NCBI GenBank assembly: GCA_905221605.1
Contig: CAJNDS010001524.1
Location: 295,501-359,500 of the forward strand
Direction: 5' to 3'
DNA from: Symbiodinium natans
Taxonomy: Eukaryota; Sar; Dinophyceae; Suessiales; Symbiodiniaceae
Length of the DNA stretch: 64,000 nt
This document shows, piece by piece, positions 19,257-29,768 of this stretch; the first letter of the stretch is position 1, and each line of letters starts with the position of its first letter. The notes under the pieces were generated by a model that ran no database searches, was not told the origin of the DNA, and saw only the letters and a program-made list of their open reading frames with translations. The position numbers and the translations under genes were made by a program.

Positions 19257-19375
19257 AGTAGGGGCCCCCTTACCTACACTAACTTTAGTTAAGGGAAATA
19301 TAACCTAAGCAGCAAGACTTATGCCCAACTAAGGGCCCTTATAACCCTCTTCATAACTAGGAAGCCCCCACACCT
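19257..19375 (+). repeat. Family F hairpin element
   Basis: Ends AGTAGGGGCCCCCTTA and ATAACTAGGAAGCCCCCAC are loosely inverted. Other copies: 44832-44975 (with an embedded CCCTAAA array), 47384-47500 and fragments at 21746, 46200 and 56146. Confidence 0.6.
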
Positions 19376-20153
19376 GCGGAATATGTGAGCCTTGGCTGCG
19401 AAGTCGCGAGCAGCAGTTGCTTACCCTAAACCCTAAACCCTGAAGCCTAAACCCTAAACCCTAAACCCTAAACCCTATACCCTAAACCCCCCCCCATGTC
19501 AACCACCTTGCACCTGCTCGAAGTGTGTTTGGGCTCCTGAACCCGAAGCCCTAATCCTGCCGAGAGCTTACATGTGAACGTGAAAGCAACTAACAGAAAC
19601 CCTATGCTCCTATCAGGGGACTAGCTATTCTTGTACAGAAAGGGCCCTGGACCCTAAACCTTACAACATACGAGTAGAAAGACAACGGGCCCCAAGAAAC
19701 CCTAGTACCCGCAGACCCTCAACCCTAGTACCCGCAGACCCTAAACCCTAAACCCTAAACCCTAAACCCTAAACCCCAAACCCTAGGGCCCCACGCCGTC
19801 TCCACCACGCGGCAGAGAAGGTTCGGTGTCAACGCCTCGAAGTCCTGTAGGATGCACCTCATCAGCTGATCCATTCTCAAATGAGGGGTTTAGGGGTTTA
19901 GGGTTTAGGGGTTTAGGGTTTAGGGTGTTAGGGTGTAGCGTTTAGGGTGTAGAGTTTCGAGTTTGGAGTTATTGAGGTTTATAGGGCTTAGGCTGTCTTA
20001 TTCAGAATCCTACGCTAACTTAGGGGATGGATGTTCCATAATTCATGGATGGTAGGAGGAAGAGTCGCGCGAGAGGGTGCGATTTCTGCAGGGTTTCGGG
20101 ATTAAGTGCTCAGCAACTAGTCAACCCTCACAACTACCAAAAAATCAGCCCAG

Positions 20154-20237
20154 ACCCTAAACCCTAAACCCTAAACCCTAAACCCTAAACCCTAAACCCT
20201 AAACCCTAAACCCTAAACCCTAAACCCTAAACCCTAA
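20154..20237 (+). repeat. CCCTAAA array, 12 units
   Basis: Perfect heptamers. Confidence 0.95.
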
Positions 20238-20317
20238 GAGATGGGCTCTTGGGATCCTACATGCCGAACGTCTTGCCCAGCACTTGCTCCGTCTCCTTGT
20301 AGTAGCCTGGCCATGGT

Positions 20318-20500
20318 CTACTAATTGCTTAAGAACCCTAAACCCTAAACCCTAAACCCTAAACCCTAAACCCTAAACCCTAAACCCTAAACCCTAAACC
20401 CCAAACCCTAAACCCTAAACCCTAAGTTGTTTAACTTCCTTACAAGGGTAACATCATTCTTTGTTGATTCTTTTGGGGTTCTTAAGTAAATCGTAGTGGT
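20318..20500 (+). repeat. Family J hairpin element with an embedded CCCTAAA array
   Basis: Ends CTACTAATTGCTTAAGAACC and GGGGTTCTTAAGTAAATCGTAG are inverted. 20335-20425 is a 13-unit CCCTAAA array sitting inside the element. Copies without a telomere array: 43493-43606 and 55214-55314. Confidence 0.75.
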
Positions 20501-21127
20501 TGTTTTCCCATGGCATCCGGGGGGGGGGGGGGGTAGGGCTTTGGGGGTTTAAAAGAAGCATAGGGTTTAGGGTTTGGGGATTAGGGTTTGGGGATTAGGG
20601 TTTGGGTTTTAGTGTTCGGGGTTTCGGGCTCGGGGTTTAGGGTTTGGGGTTTGTGGTTTAAGGTTTGGGGTTTGGAGTTTGTGTTGCGGGCTTAAGATGA
20701 TGCATCCTACCTGGAGCCTTATTTGTATAGTGCTTTTGTTGGGGCACCGTAAGAATTCGTTCCTATCATGCTTACAACAAGTACCATGGTTACCAGAAAA
20801 TTAGCTACCCCAGAAAGGAACCGCGGTCAAGGCTCGGTAGGTTTGAAGGTTTTAGGTTTCGGGGTCTGGAGGTTCAAAGTCCTTGGCTCTTTTAGAGCCG
20901 TCATCCCCAATCCCGCGCCGAGGTCAAACCAATAACGCTCGAAGCCCACAGCCCCACAGGCCGGGCAAGCAGTACCGGATGTTGGTCGAGGAAATGAAGA
21001 GGTCAAACCTTGTCGCAGCTGTGGTGGGGGGGGGAGGGGCTGGGGGTCTGTAGTGGCGGAGCTCAAGACCTAGAAGGCTAGGGGCAGCAGCAACAGAACA
21101 TCGCCTTCAACCAAAGGGACCTGACGC

Positions 21128-21220
21128 CTAAACCCTAAACCCTAAACCCTAAACCCTAAACCCTAAACCCTAAACCCTAAACCCTAAACCCTAAACCCTA
21201 AACCCTAAACCCTAAACCCC
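21128..21220 (+). repeat. CCCTAAA array, 13 units
   Basis: Perfect heptamers; a TTTAGGG array in the opposite orientation follows at 21305-21390. Confidence 0.95.
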
Positions 21221-22221
21221 TTGATCCACCGCGAAACCAAGGCTCCGAACCTTAACCCTGACGCTCCAAGAGCCGACCCCCGACTCCGCAAAGTGTAGGG
21301 TCTTGGGTTTAGGGTTTAGGGTTTAGGGTTTAGGGTTTAGGGTTTAGGGTTTAGGGTTTAGGGATTAGGGTTTAGGGTTTATAAGGTTTAGTGTTTAGGG
21401 TTTAGGGTTTGGGGTTTAGGGGTTGGGGTTTAGGGTTCAGGGGTTCTAGAGTTCAGAGGTTAGGCACTTGGGACTGGGCGGGTCTTCCACATTCGCATCC
21501 AACTGCCCTCGCTGCTGCATCTTCTTGACCTGTGACATTCCTTGTTAGGGGATGGGAATAGGGGCACCCTTGGGAATATAGACCCTCTGAATAAGGTCCC
21601 TTTTAAGAGAGCCAGAAGAGGTTTAAAATGGGCTCCCTTTGAAGGGTCCCCCTTATACTACCTCGGACTTGTGGACCGCATGAACCCTGAAATTGGGGGT
21701 CATATACCCTACACGTTCATATACCCGAAGAGGGATTCTTTATCACCTAAGTAGTACGGCTTAGAACCCAATTTAGGGCCCTTATAACCCTATTTATAAG
21801 GCGGGGGCCACATGCATACCCCCCAATTTTAGGGTTCACTTGGTTCAAGGTTCTGCGCGCTCACAGGGCTTGAGGGGCTTGCATCACCCCTACTCTAGTA
21901 CCCGGGTACCCTGAATACTATACACTTTAATTATACTAGACGAACTCTCAGATGTGGGTACCCGCATGTGCAGAAGCGCTCATGACTCCACTTTCACCCT
22001 AATCCACAGCTCCAACAACACAATTGCCGGACTCATCTGCCAGCCTAGAATAAGAACAAATGGAGCCGTTGAGCTCAACGATGTGCTTCTGCAACAGAGT
22101 TGTGCCCCGGATAAACCTGCGAAGTCTTTCTCAGCCCCAAGTCCCAAACCCTAAACCCTAAACCCTAAACCCTAAACCCTAAACCCCAAACCCTAAACCC
22201 TAAACCCTAAACCCCATTGCT

Positions 22222-22300
22222 AGGAAGGGATGCCGCCTGCTTCATGCGCTTCTTCCGGTGGGTGCTGAACCCCAGCTCCTTCTTGTAGCACCTCGGGCTT
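22222..22300 (-). CDS. Exon-like segment, minus strand, unidentified
   Basis: Reads CYKKELGFSTHRKKRMKQAA, a basic helix-like stretch, immediately beside a CCCTAAA block. Confidence 0.3.
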
Positions 22301-22395
22301 GCTTGAGTCCCCTAAGTAGTAGGATGCCCTTATCATAATGGCCCCAGTAGGGTTTAGGGTTTAGGGTTTAGGGTTTAGGGACTTTCGGAAAAGCC

Positions 22396-22511
22396 CATAT
22401 CAGACATGCCGATGGAAGCAGCTGCCTTGTGGCGGCGAGGCGCGCGGGGGCGAAAGCTGCAACAAGCTTTGCAAGCACGGCGCAGGACCGGTGCTGCATG
22501 CTTCCTTCCAA
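22396..22511 (+). CDS. Exon-like segment, plus strand, unidentified
   Basis: Reads MPMEAAALWRRGARGRKLQQ and then ALQARRRTGAACFL between two TTTAGGG arrays. No family recognised. Confidence 0.3.
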
Positions 22512-22531
22512 CGCTTTTACTCGAGGTTGTT

Positions 22532-22672
22532 GGGTTTAGGGTTAGGGTTTAGGGTTTAGGGTTTAGGGTTTAGGGTTTAGGGTTTAGGGTTTAGGGTTTA
22601 GGGTTTAGGGTTTAGGGTTTAGGATTTAGGGTTTAGGGTTTAGGGTTTAGGGTTTAGGGCTTAGGGCTTAGG
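22532..22672 (+). repeat. TTTAGGG array, about 20 units
   Basis: Nearly perfect; one unit is 6 bp and one is GATTTAG. Confidence 0.95.
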
Positions 22673-22689
22673 GTGATTTGGGCCAATAG

Positions 22690-22930
22690 GGCTCATCTGG
22701 GTTCGAGCGTATGGCTCTCAGGCCGCGGCCACAGCACCGAAGGCTTGGTATTGGAGATCTTGTGCATCATGAAGTGCAGGTTCACCACCTGCCAGCATAT
22801 CGACTCTGGGAGCAGGCGATTGCGGTCGGAGCTTTGGGGTGCAGAGCTATGAGGGTTTAGGGTTTAGGGTTTAGGGTTGAGGACTTGGTCTAAGACTCCA
22901 GACCGCAATGCCGAAAGAGCCGAATGCCAT
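22690..22930 (+). repeat. Duplicated segment related to 30290-30530
   Basis: Both copies share GGAGATCTTG/GAGATCTTGCGCATCATGA, AGCAGGCGATTGC and TGGGGTGCAGAGCTA/TGGGGTGCAAAGCTA blocks. Copy 22690 contains a short TTTAGGG run (22855-22878) where copy 30290 has unrelated sequence. Confidence 0.65.
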
Positions 22931-23290
22931 GTGAAGCATCTCAAAACAACAACTCCGCTGCAGCCTTTTGATTGCAGGCTTTAGGTCCGTGTGAGCATCT
23001 ACATCCGGCACTCCGAATTTCTGACCGTTCCACGGGTTAAGGGTTTTATAGGGCTTGAGATTCGTCCCTCTTCCCATGGCCAGCACCTGGTCGCGACCGC
23101 GGTCTCCAACCTACAGTTCGGGATGTTCTGGCTTAGGGCTTAGGGTTCCGTTATAGGCTCTTCCCCGGAAAGCTTGAACACACGGATCATCTTGGCCGCA
23201 AGGTGAACCCATAACTCAAAGCACGTGGGCTTGAGTGCAGGTGACGCCCAACAAAATGCCCAGAGCCAGGCGGTGAGAGCACAGAGAACC
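22882..23290 (-). CDS. Exons of an unidentified minus-strand gene
   Basis: About 23160-23280 reads LTAWLWAFCWASPALKPTCF and then WVHLAAKMIRVFKLSG; 22882-23030 reads LQRSCCFEMLHMAFGSFGIA. Both have good coding character. Junctions unsolved. Confidence 0.3.
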
Positions 23291-23298
23291 CAGAATTC

Positions 23299-23463
23299 GT
23301 TTAGGGTTAGGGTTTAGGGTTTAGGGTTTAGGGTTTAGGGTTTAGGGTTTAGGGTTTAGGGTTTAGGGTTTAGGGTTTAGGGTTTAGGGTTTAGGGTTTA
23401 GGGTTTAGGGTTCAGGGTTCAGGGTTTAGGGTTCAGGGTTTGGGGTCTAGGGTTTAGGGTTCA
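23299..23463 (+). repeat. TTTAGGG array, about 20 perfect units plus degenerate tail
   Basis: Decays on the right into TTCAGGG and TTTGGGG variants. Confidence 0.95.
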
Positions 23464-23685
23464 GGGGTTCAAAAACCCAAAGGAGCGACGAACAGCTATG
23501 ACAGGAAGCCACGCTCGGTTTGTCGTGTCGCTCTTTTCCGACCCTTTCCCAGTTGGACCCAGAAACTAAGTGGGTTGTAGGGTGAAGGAACTGAAGATGT
23601 GGTAGCCTTGCCTTCTTCTGTTGGACTATGGCCTTGTAGCACACAAACCCTAAACCCTAAGCGCTAAACCCTAAACCCAGAAGCT

Positions 23686-23923
23686 CTACTTGCCCCCATC
23701 CTCATGATCACAACAAGCGGCGATGACGAACATGCTGCGCGTGTGCGTCCGGATGCCATTTTCGACCTCGCTCTGTGTGGAGGCGGCGCCAGGCATGGGC
23801 TGAGTGGTGACAATATATAGGATCCTAGTTTAGGTTTAAGGCTAATACCTAAACTATATACAAGTACTAGACTTTCTGAGTTGAAACGACGGCCTCGGAT
23901 GGCAGAGTTCGCTTCAGGCCTTC
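23686..23923 (-). CDS. 3' end of an unidentified gene, two exons
   Basis: Exon 23876-23923 (LKRTLPSEAVVSTQ) joins exon 23686-23799 (PMPGAASTQSEVENG, ending HEDGGK and a TAG stop) in frame when 23800-23875 is removed. No family was recognised. Upstream exons were not identified. Confidence 0.5.
23800..23875 (-). mobile_element. Hairpin introner (family O) with 6-bp direct repeat
   Basis: 76 bp; ACTCAG (sense) stands at both ends (23876-23881 and 23800-23805). Arms TATAGTTTAGGTAT and AAACCTAAACTA are inverted. Removal keeps frame. Confidence 0.6.
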
Positions 23924-24452
23924 TCAGGGCTTTCGGCGCCAGTGGGTAGTGGATTAGAATCAGTACAGGATAGTGCAGCTGCAGGACTGACGAGCCTGGG
24001 TGCTTTGGTTTTCGGGCTTCCTAGAAGTCTTCTATCAAGGGAGGCAGCGAACTGGGAAGAAGTGCTAAAAGAGAAGCAGCCCCATGGATACACTTTGCAG
24101 CAAAGAATGAAACAAGCGCCAAAGAATGCACTACCACTGCTGGGGTCGCTGCAAGTGTCCGCACTCGGCCGTCCACCTTCTTTCGCATGGCCAGGCCAGG
24201 GACAGGCTCTGCAGCCTCTCTCTACGTTCCAGGACGTTCTGCGTCTAAGGGTTGGGAAAGTATGACGGAGTACGTCCTTCAACCGCGAAAGGCCCACGTG
24301 AAACCCGAATCTGGGCGCTACAGCGCATTGCACCCTGGGCATGCGCATGCTGCGGATGTCTGCTCCGGCTTCGTTGGCTCCAAGCCGAGAAGGGGCTAAG
24401 CCAAAAAAATGGGGCCAGCGAAGAACTGCAGCTTCGATGTAGAAGACACCTG

Positions 24453-24546
24453 TACTCCCCTTAGAACCTTAATAAACATAATACTTTAAATCCCCTCTTG
24501 GGTTTTATATAAACAAAAATTTAGAAAATACTAATTCCCAACGGGG
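24453..24546 (+). repeat. Family D element
   Basis: Starts TGTACTCCCCTTAGAACCTTAA and ends AACGGGGAGATAGACAC; AGACAC flanks both sides. Copies at 38208-38314 (an intron) and 59567-59668 share CTCTTGGGTTT and AAACAAAAAT cores. Confidence 0.75.
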
Positions 24547-24654
24547 AGATAGACACAAGGAGAACCTGGACATGGCACGAAGAGCCGATCCTGCCAACTC
24601 AGAAACAAAAACTCCTGCCCCACTTGAAACCCCCAAACCCTAAACCCTAAACAC

Positions 24655-24776
24655 TTACTTGGGGACCAAATGAATGAACCTTAAAAGGGCTTGTGGTTCA
24701 TATACCTTCATAGGAATTAAAGTTATCCTAGTGGAGTAGGGTAATTGAACCCAATCTTAGGGTTCATTTGGTCCCC
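24655..24776 (+). repeat. Family B hairpin element
   Basis: Ends TTGGGGACCAAATGAA and TTCATTTGGTCCCCA are a near-perfect inverted repeat. Relatives: 24877-25068, 41493-41628 (an intron), 51718-51978, 60615-60728, 61706-61805, 63590-63751, and fragments at 21657, 43240, 49760, 53335 and 55618. Confidence 0.8.
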
Positions 24777-24876
24777 AGGGTTAACTCTTAGCCTTGGCGG
24801 TTTTTTCGCACGCCTCGGGACTGAAATCCTCGCAAGCACCAAGCGCCGCAACGCTAGATCGAGGAGGGGGCCTTGT

Positions 24877-25068
24877 GGACTAAATGAACTAAATGAAGGG
24901 TTTAGGGTTTAGGGTTTAGGGTTTAGGGTTTAGGGTTTAGGGTTTAGGGTTTAGGGTTTAGGGTTTAGGGTTTAGGGTAACCCCAAAAGGGCTTGTGGTT
25001 CATCTACCCTACCAGGGATGACAGTCGTACATGACCCCAATTTTAAGGTTCATTTGGTCCACAAGGTG
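24877..25068 (+). repeat. Family B element with an embedded TTTAGGG array
   Basis: Against 24655-24776, the shared AAAAGGGCTTGTGGTTCAT core is interrupted on its left by 11-12 TTTAGGG units (24898-24978). ACTAAATGA is tandemly doubled just before the array. Confidence 0.75.
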
Positions 25069-26006
25069 GGTTCAGGCGCATGCCAAGGGCTGAGACTCAA
25101 TTCATCTTCGCCCAGCCTGAGCAGACAGTGAAGAGAACGTGAAGTTCTTAACATTATCCTCAAGGTTTCGGGTTTTAGGGTTTAGGGTTTAGGGTTTCGC
25201 AAGGGAATAAGGCAGAATTGGCCCATGGTTCCACTGAACTTGATACTGGGAATACAATTCGATGCTCAGTTGCGCATGTACGGTCATATGACGCTTGCGA
25301 TGCTTCATGAGATCTACCTGCACGAATGGAAACAAAGAAAGGACCCAGTGTGCGTACATTGGGGCCTTGAAGACGGCGGAGACCAGGGCTCAGGATTTTC
25401 AGTTCACATCGTTGCGCCCACGGCACGCATGCGCAGATGCCTGGTTTAGGGCCCTTGCGGCCTTCTTGCCGGGAAGAAAAATTGCAGGTTTGATCAACTG
25501 CACCACAGATGGTTCATCACGACTGCGAGACAGGGTAGGTTCAAAAACGGACCTGCAAATGGCGAGTTCAAGAGCGCGCGCTTAACATCCCGACTCCTGC
25601 TTCTAAAAGCAATCACAAGTGGAGACCTTTCATGTCATGCAACATACTGTTGGTCAGCAGGGAATGGGGGAATTCGGGCCCCAAGTATACCCTTTAAACA
25701 CAAGATGACGAACTCGAAGCTATTTCAAATACATCAATCTTCCGATTTCCACACCTGCGATTCACTGGGTTGGCCCCTACACCCTTTGACAGTTTTCTGT
25801 ATACGGGCCCCTTGCAAACCGAAATAAGGACAACATAAAACGTCTCCAAGGCCAACCAAGTCCTGTCCAAAGATGTGCAGGAATAGGGTTTAGGGTTTAG
25901 GGTTTAGGGTTTAGGGTTTGAAGGGTGGATTTGACACACAAAGTAGGCCCTCATAGCAGCCGTTGGCTTCCTGGCTTTCGGCTCTGCGACACCCCATGAA
26001 CACAAA

Positions 26007-26357
26007 CCAGGATGGGCTACCATATAAGCCCTTAAAAGGCCCTTAATAGGGGGATTATTCCATGCAAGCCCTTAAAAGGCCCTTAATAGGGGGATTCTGC
26101 CATATAATACCTTAAAAGGCCCTTAATCTTAATAGGGGGATTCTGCCATATAATCCCTTAAAAGGCCCTTAATAGGGGGATTATGCCCTATAATCCCTTA
26201 AAAGGCCCTTAATGGGGGGATGAAACCCTATAATCCCTTAAAAGGCCCTTTTGGGGGGAATATACCCTATGATCCCTTAAAAGGCCCTTAATAGGGGGAT
26301 TACTTAATCGTGGGATTATGCCCTATAATCCCTTAAAAGGCCCCTAATAAGGGGAAC
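26007..26357 (+). repeat. Family A element with internal tandem expansion
   Basis: Starts CCAGGATGGGCTA and then repeats a roughly 50-bp unit containing CCTTAAAAGGCCC and TAATAGGGGGATT about seven times. The closing GCCCATCCTGG arm is not seen. Confidence 0.7.
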
Positions 26358-27188
26358 ACAAACAACCCCCCCCCCCCCTCTCCCTGCTGCTTTGCTGCTC
26401 ATCCACCCAATTTGGGGATATACGAACATAATGGACCCCCAATATACATGCTCAAATAGTAGGGTTTCCTTCTCATAGTGACCCCAAAAGGTACCCCTAA
26501 AAACGGAAACTCCCTAAACCCTAAACCCTAAAACCCTAACCCCTAAACCCTAAACTCCCATTTCACTGCCAACGTTGCCTGGCCCTCATACCCGAGCACC
26601 GTCAGCTTCGGGAGCTCGACGGTGGGTGCTCGAAGGCCTTTTCAAGCCCCCACATGAGGACATGAGAACACATAGGGTTTAGGGTTTAGGGTTTATAGCG
26701 TTTAGGGTTTAGGGCTCAGGGGCTGCAGATGTGTTGCTGATGTACTGATATCTAGAAGGAAGTGCATAAAGCGAAGCACTCATCAGACGAGAATTGAATG
26801 CACATTGACCCCGCACTCTCTTGTAATTCCACGTGTCGCCCAGGATACGATACTCGAATGAGTCATATAATAATTCAAGGCGTAAAGTAACACCTTACCC
26901 CAGATGCGTGGTCGTTGGACCTTAAGGCAGCAGCCTTTTCGGCGAATCAAGGTTTAAGCAGTTGCGAAATGATCTCGTTCACAGCCAAGACAAAACCCGA
27001 GCTGGCCGCTTCAACTATGTCACAGACAATGATACAAACAGCTGTTCGCCCAAATCTTCATTCAAATTGTCAAGTCACGCAAGCCAGCTTGGATCAATGG
27101 GCTTCTAGTTAGAAATTAAACTCTGGCAAGGACGCCTCCTTTGCGGCGCCTTCCCCAAGTTAATGAGCTGGTGTCAGCTCGAGTGTGC

Positions 27189-28718
27189 TCAGCGCATCGT
27201 AGGAGTGACCTGCTGGTACGGGTAGCTGTAGGCAGGCTGGTAGTTTGGCACCTGCTGGTAGCTTGCTGCCTGCTGGTAGCTTGGCGCCTGCTGGTAGCTT
27301 GGCGCCTGCTGGTAGTACTGCGGCACCGGGGTCATCTGAGACGGCTGGGCACCGGCGTAGGTCACGCCCTGGTACTGCTGATATCCGGGAGTCGCCATGG
27401 GTGCGGCCGCGGAGGGAGCTGGTTCTGGGGCCTCCTCGACCAAAGGCGCCTTCTCCACGCTTGCGGCACGCTTGGACTTCTTTTTCTTCTTCTTCTCGTC
27501 TCCGGACATGAAGTAGTAGGCGCCGCCGGCAACAGCGAGGCACCCCGCAATGCCACCAATCACACCATAGACCGTGTTGTTGCTGCCTCCCTCGGCCCCA
27601 GGCGCAGCGCCCAACTGTTCCACCTCCTCACCCGTCTTGGCCGAGAGCTTGTTGATCTCGTCTGCCGCCGATCCCAGGAGTTCCTGTGCGGACTTTCCCG
27701 TCGCCTGGCCCGCCTCACCCGTCTCATCCACCAGCTTGTTCAACTCGGCTCCGACCGATCCTAGGAGTTCGTTCGCCGACTTTTGCATCTTCTGGGCCGA
27801 TGGGGGAAGTGTCACAGCGCCTGCTGCTGATTCCACAGCCTGGCTCGCCGACGCTTGCATCTTCTGGGCCGCCTCACCCGTCTGGCTCGCCAGCTGGTTC
27901 ACCTGCGTGTTCATCTGGTCCGCTGCCGATCCCAGAGCTTGGTTCGCCGACGCTTGCATCTTCTGGGCCGCCTCACCCGCCTGGCCCGCCAGCTGGTTCA
28001 TCTGCGTGTTCACTTGGTCTGCTGCCTTTCCTAGGAACTCGTTTGCTGACTTTGCCAAGTTGGGCATCGGGGGAAGTGTCGCGCCTGGCGCCAAGGTCGG
28101 AAGCACGAAGCCATCCGCCGTCTTGGCCGCCAGCTTGTTGATCTCCGCTGCTGCTGATCCCAAGAGGTCGTGTGCCGACTCTGTCGCCGACTTGGCTGCG
28201 TCACCCGTCTGGCCCGTCAGCTTGTTCATCTGGTCCGCCAGCGATCCGAGGATGTCGTTCGCCGCCTTTTCCGCCTGCTTGGCCGTCGCAGTCGTCTGAT
28301 CCGCAAGCTGGTTCATCTGCGTGTTCATCTGCTCTGTTGCAGAATTTGCAAAGTCGTTCGCCGACTTCTCCATGTTCTTTGCCATGTCTCCCGCCTGACC
28401 CGCCATCTTGCTGATCGCATCGTCGCCGCAGGTCTTCGGTCCGCTGGTTGCTTTCTCGTCGACTACCTCTTTCCCGATCTCCGGGTAGAGGAAGCATGCA
28501 CCGCCCGGGAAGGAGTCCTCCTTCCATGTGAAGTGCTTGCAGGTCGGATTCAGCAGGCAGCTCGTCTGACAAGCCTTGGAGTCAAAGAGGTATGCGCCGT
28601 TGGGAAGCGTGTTTGCGGTGTCCGAGTAGGCCACGCCCTTCACAGCGCAAGACGGCATGTTGCTTGCATCGGCCGTGGCGCCGCGGAGGGCAAGGAGGAC
28701 GCAGGCGCCGCGAATCAT
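27189..28718 (-). CDS. Secreted/membrane protein, Cys-rich N-terminus, amphipathic repeats, one membrane span (copy 1)
   Basis: 509 residues, intronless. Start chosen at MIRGACVLLALRGATADA, a signal peptide, which all three copies share; the open frame upstream is not conserved. Residues about 20-100: Cys-rich module (SKACQTSCLLNPTCKHFTWK, GGACFLYP) resembling PAN/Apple domains; this is a weak match. About 110-375: degenerate 11-22-residue amphipathic repeats (NQLADQTTATAKQAEKAAND). About 382-403: membrane span GVIGGIAGCLAVAGGAYYF, then a Lys run. About 440-509: tail with QQAPSYQQAPSYQQ repeats. Topology would be outside-N, inside-C. Function unknown. Confidence 0.85.
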   Translation of the reverse strand: MIRGACVLLALRGATADASNMPSCAVKGVAYSDTANTLPNGAYLFDSKACQTSCLLNPTCKHFTWKEDSFPGGACFLYPEIGKEVVDEKATSGPKTCGDDAISKMAGQAGDMAKNMEKSANDFANSATEQMNTQMNQLADQTTATAKQAEKAANDILGSLADQMNKLTGQTGDAAKSATESAHDLLGSAAAEINKLAAKTADGFVLPTLAPGATLPPMPNLAKSANEFLGKAADQVNTQMNQLAGQAGEAAQKMQASANQALGSAADQMNTQVNQLASQTGEAAQKMQASASQAVESAAGAVTLPPSAQKMQKSANELLGSVGAELNKLVDETGEAGQATGKSAQELLGSAADEINKLSAKTGEEVEQLGAAPGAEGGSNNTVYGVIGGIAGCLAVAGGAYYFMSGDEKKKKKKSKRAASVEKAPLVEEAPEPAPSAAAPMATPGYQQYQGVTYAGAQPSQMTPVPQYYQQAPSYQQAPSYQQAASYQQVPNYQPAYSYPYQQVTPTMR

Positions 28719-29083
28719 GGCTCTCGCGGAAGCTTCTTGGAAAGCGAGGGCAGCGAAGGTGCGAGAACAGCTGCGAGACATTGCGAGACAGCTCTGATTC
28801 AGCCATTTCGACATTTCGGCTCGAACTTCTGTCCTCACAACTAGATGCCTGCCAACATGACATTTGCAACAGTTCGCCTTGGCCACGGCCGTAAGGCGTC
28901 AGAAACTTTTGTATGCAGAACCCGGATTACCTCCTCTGATTTCCCGAAACGCCCGTAACGTTGGTTCCCCCCCCCCATGTTTGCACAGCTTTCGCGCTTG
29001 TCAATGGAGAACGGCGATATGCGTTGGGATTTGGATTCCTGGGCTTGACCCCCCTTCTCCTAACAGCCTCTGTGTGCGGGGGT

Positions 29084-29084
<1 letters not shown>

Positions 29085-29112
<28 letters not shown>
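29085..29112 (+). repeat. Poly-G tract
   Basis: About 28 G. Length may be unreliable. Confidence 0.9.
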
Positions 29113-29114
<2 letters not shown>

Positions 29115-29768
29115 GGCGGGGCTGAGGCGGGCGCCGCCGCACTCAAAACATGAACCTTCTGCTCACGACAATGTGGGCCAGAATAAATAGCAACATGTGG
29201 ACAAGTATGTCAAAGTTATCAAAGATGCAACGTATGATAACCCAAGTTATAACATGAGCTAACCTAACTTATCACAAGCCTATCTTGATACGGCCCATAT
29301 AGTACCCTAAATCCTAAACCCTAAACCCTAAACCCTAAGCCTCGCACCACTGTGGCTCCATGAAGAGCCGGCCCGCAGTGCCCCGGGTTGCCGCGCCTCT
29401 GCTTCAAGCAAGGCTTCTGGAAATCTTCGGGCGGCAGGGTTTCGGGTTTAGGGTTTAAGGTTTAGGGTTTAGGCTTTAGGGTTTAGGGTTTACGGTTTAG
29501 GGTTTGGGGGGGAGGGGGGGGGATGGCCGTGGAAGTGTTGTAGAAGCTTACGGCGGGTTTGTTTGTTGACGAGGTTTTGGTAGTATAGAGCCACGAGGCC
29601 CTGAAACAGAAAGCCCTCCCTAAAGTCATCCCCTTGACGGTAGACATGCGTACATGTGTGTTTAAAAACCAACATAGTACACATATACATCGCCAAAAAC
29701 ACCCACAAGTACTGAATGTCGTGTTGTATTTGACAAGTATTTTCATTTTTCTGTCAGATAACACACAA

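Larger units (their letters stand above)
25330..28900. repeat. Segmental duplication, partner 31110-33900
   Basis: The gene copies 27189-28718 and 32319-33848, their 3' flanks and a further 1.5 kb downstream are alignable (shared TCTAAAAGCAATCAC, CAGACAATGAT, GACCTGCAAATGG blocks). Flanks are more diverged than the coding parts. Telomere-type blocks differ between the two copies (see findings). Confidence 0.75.

Noticed and set aside
23914-24465. Gene at 23.9-24.5 kb
   Set aside because: Plus and minus frames are both open for over 100 codons without a recognisable domain; only the 23686-23923 exons could be supported.
27574-28299. Long plus-strand frames opposite the 509-codon genes (also at 32704 and 34736)
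   Set aside because: Antisense shadows of GC-rich repeats. The minus strand has the signal peptide, membrane span and conserved Cys, so it is the coding strand.
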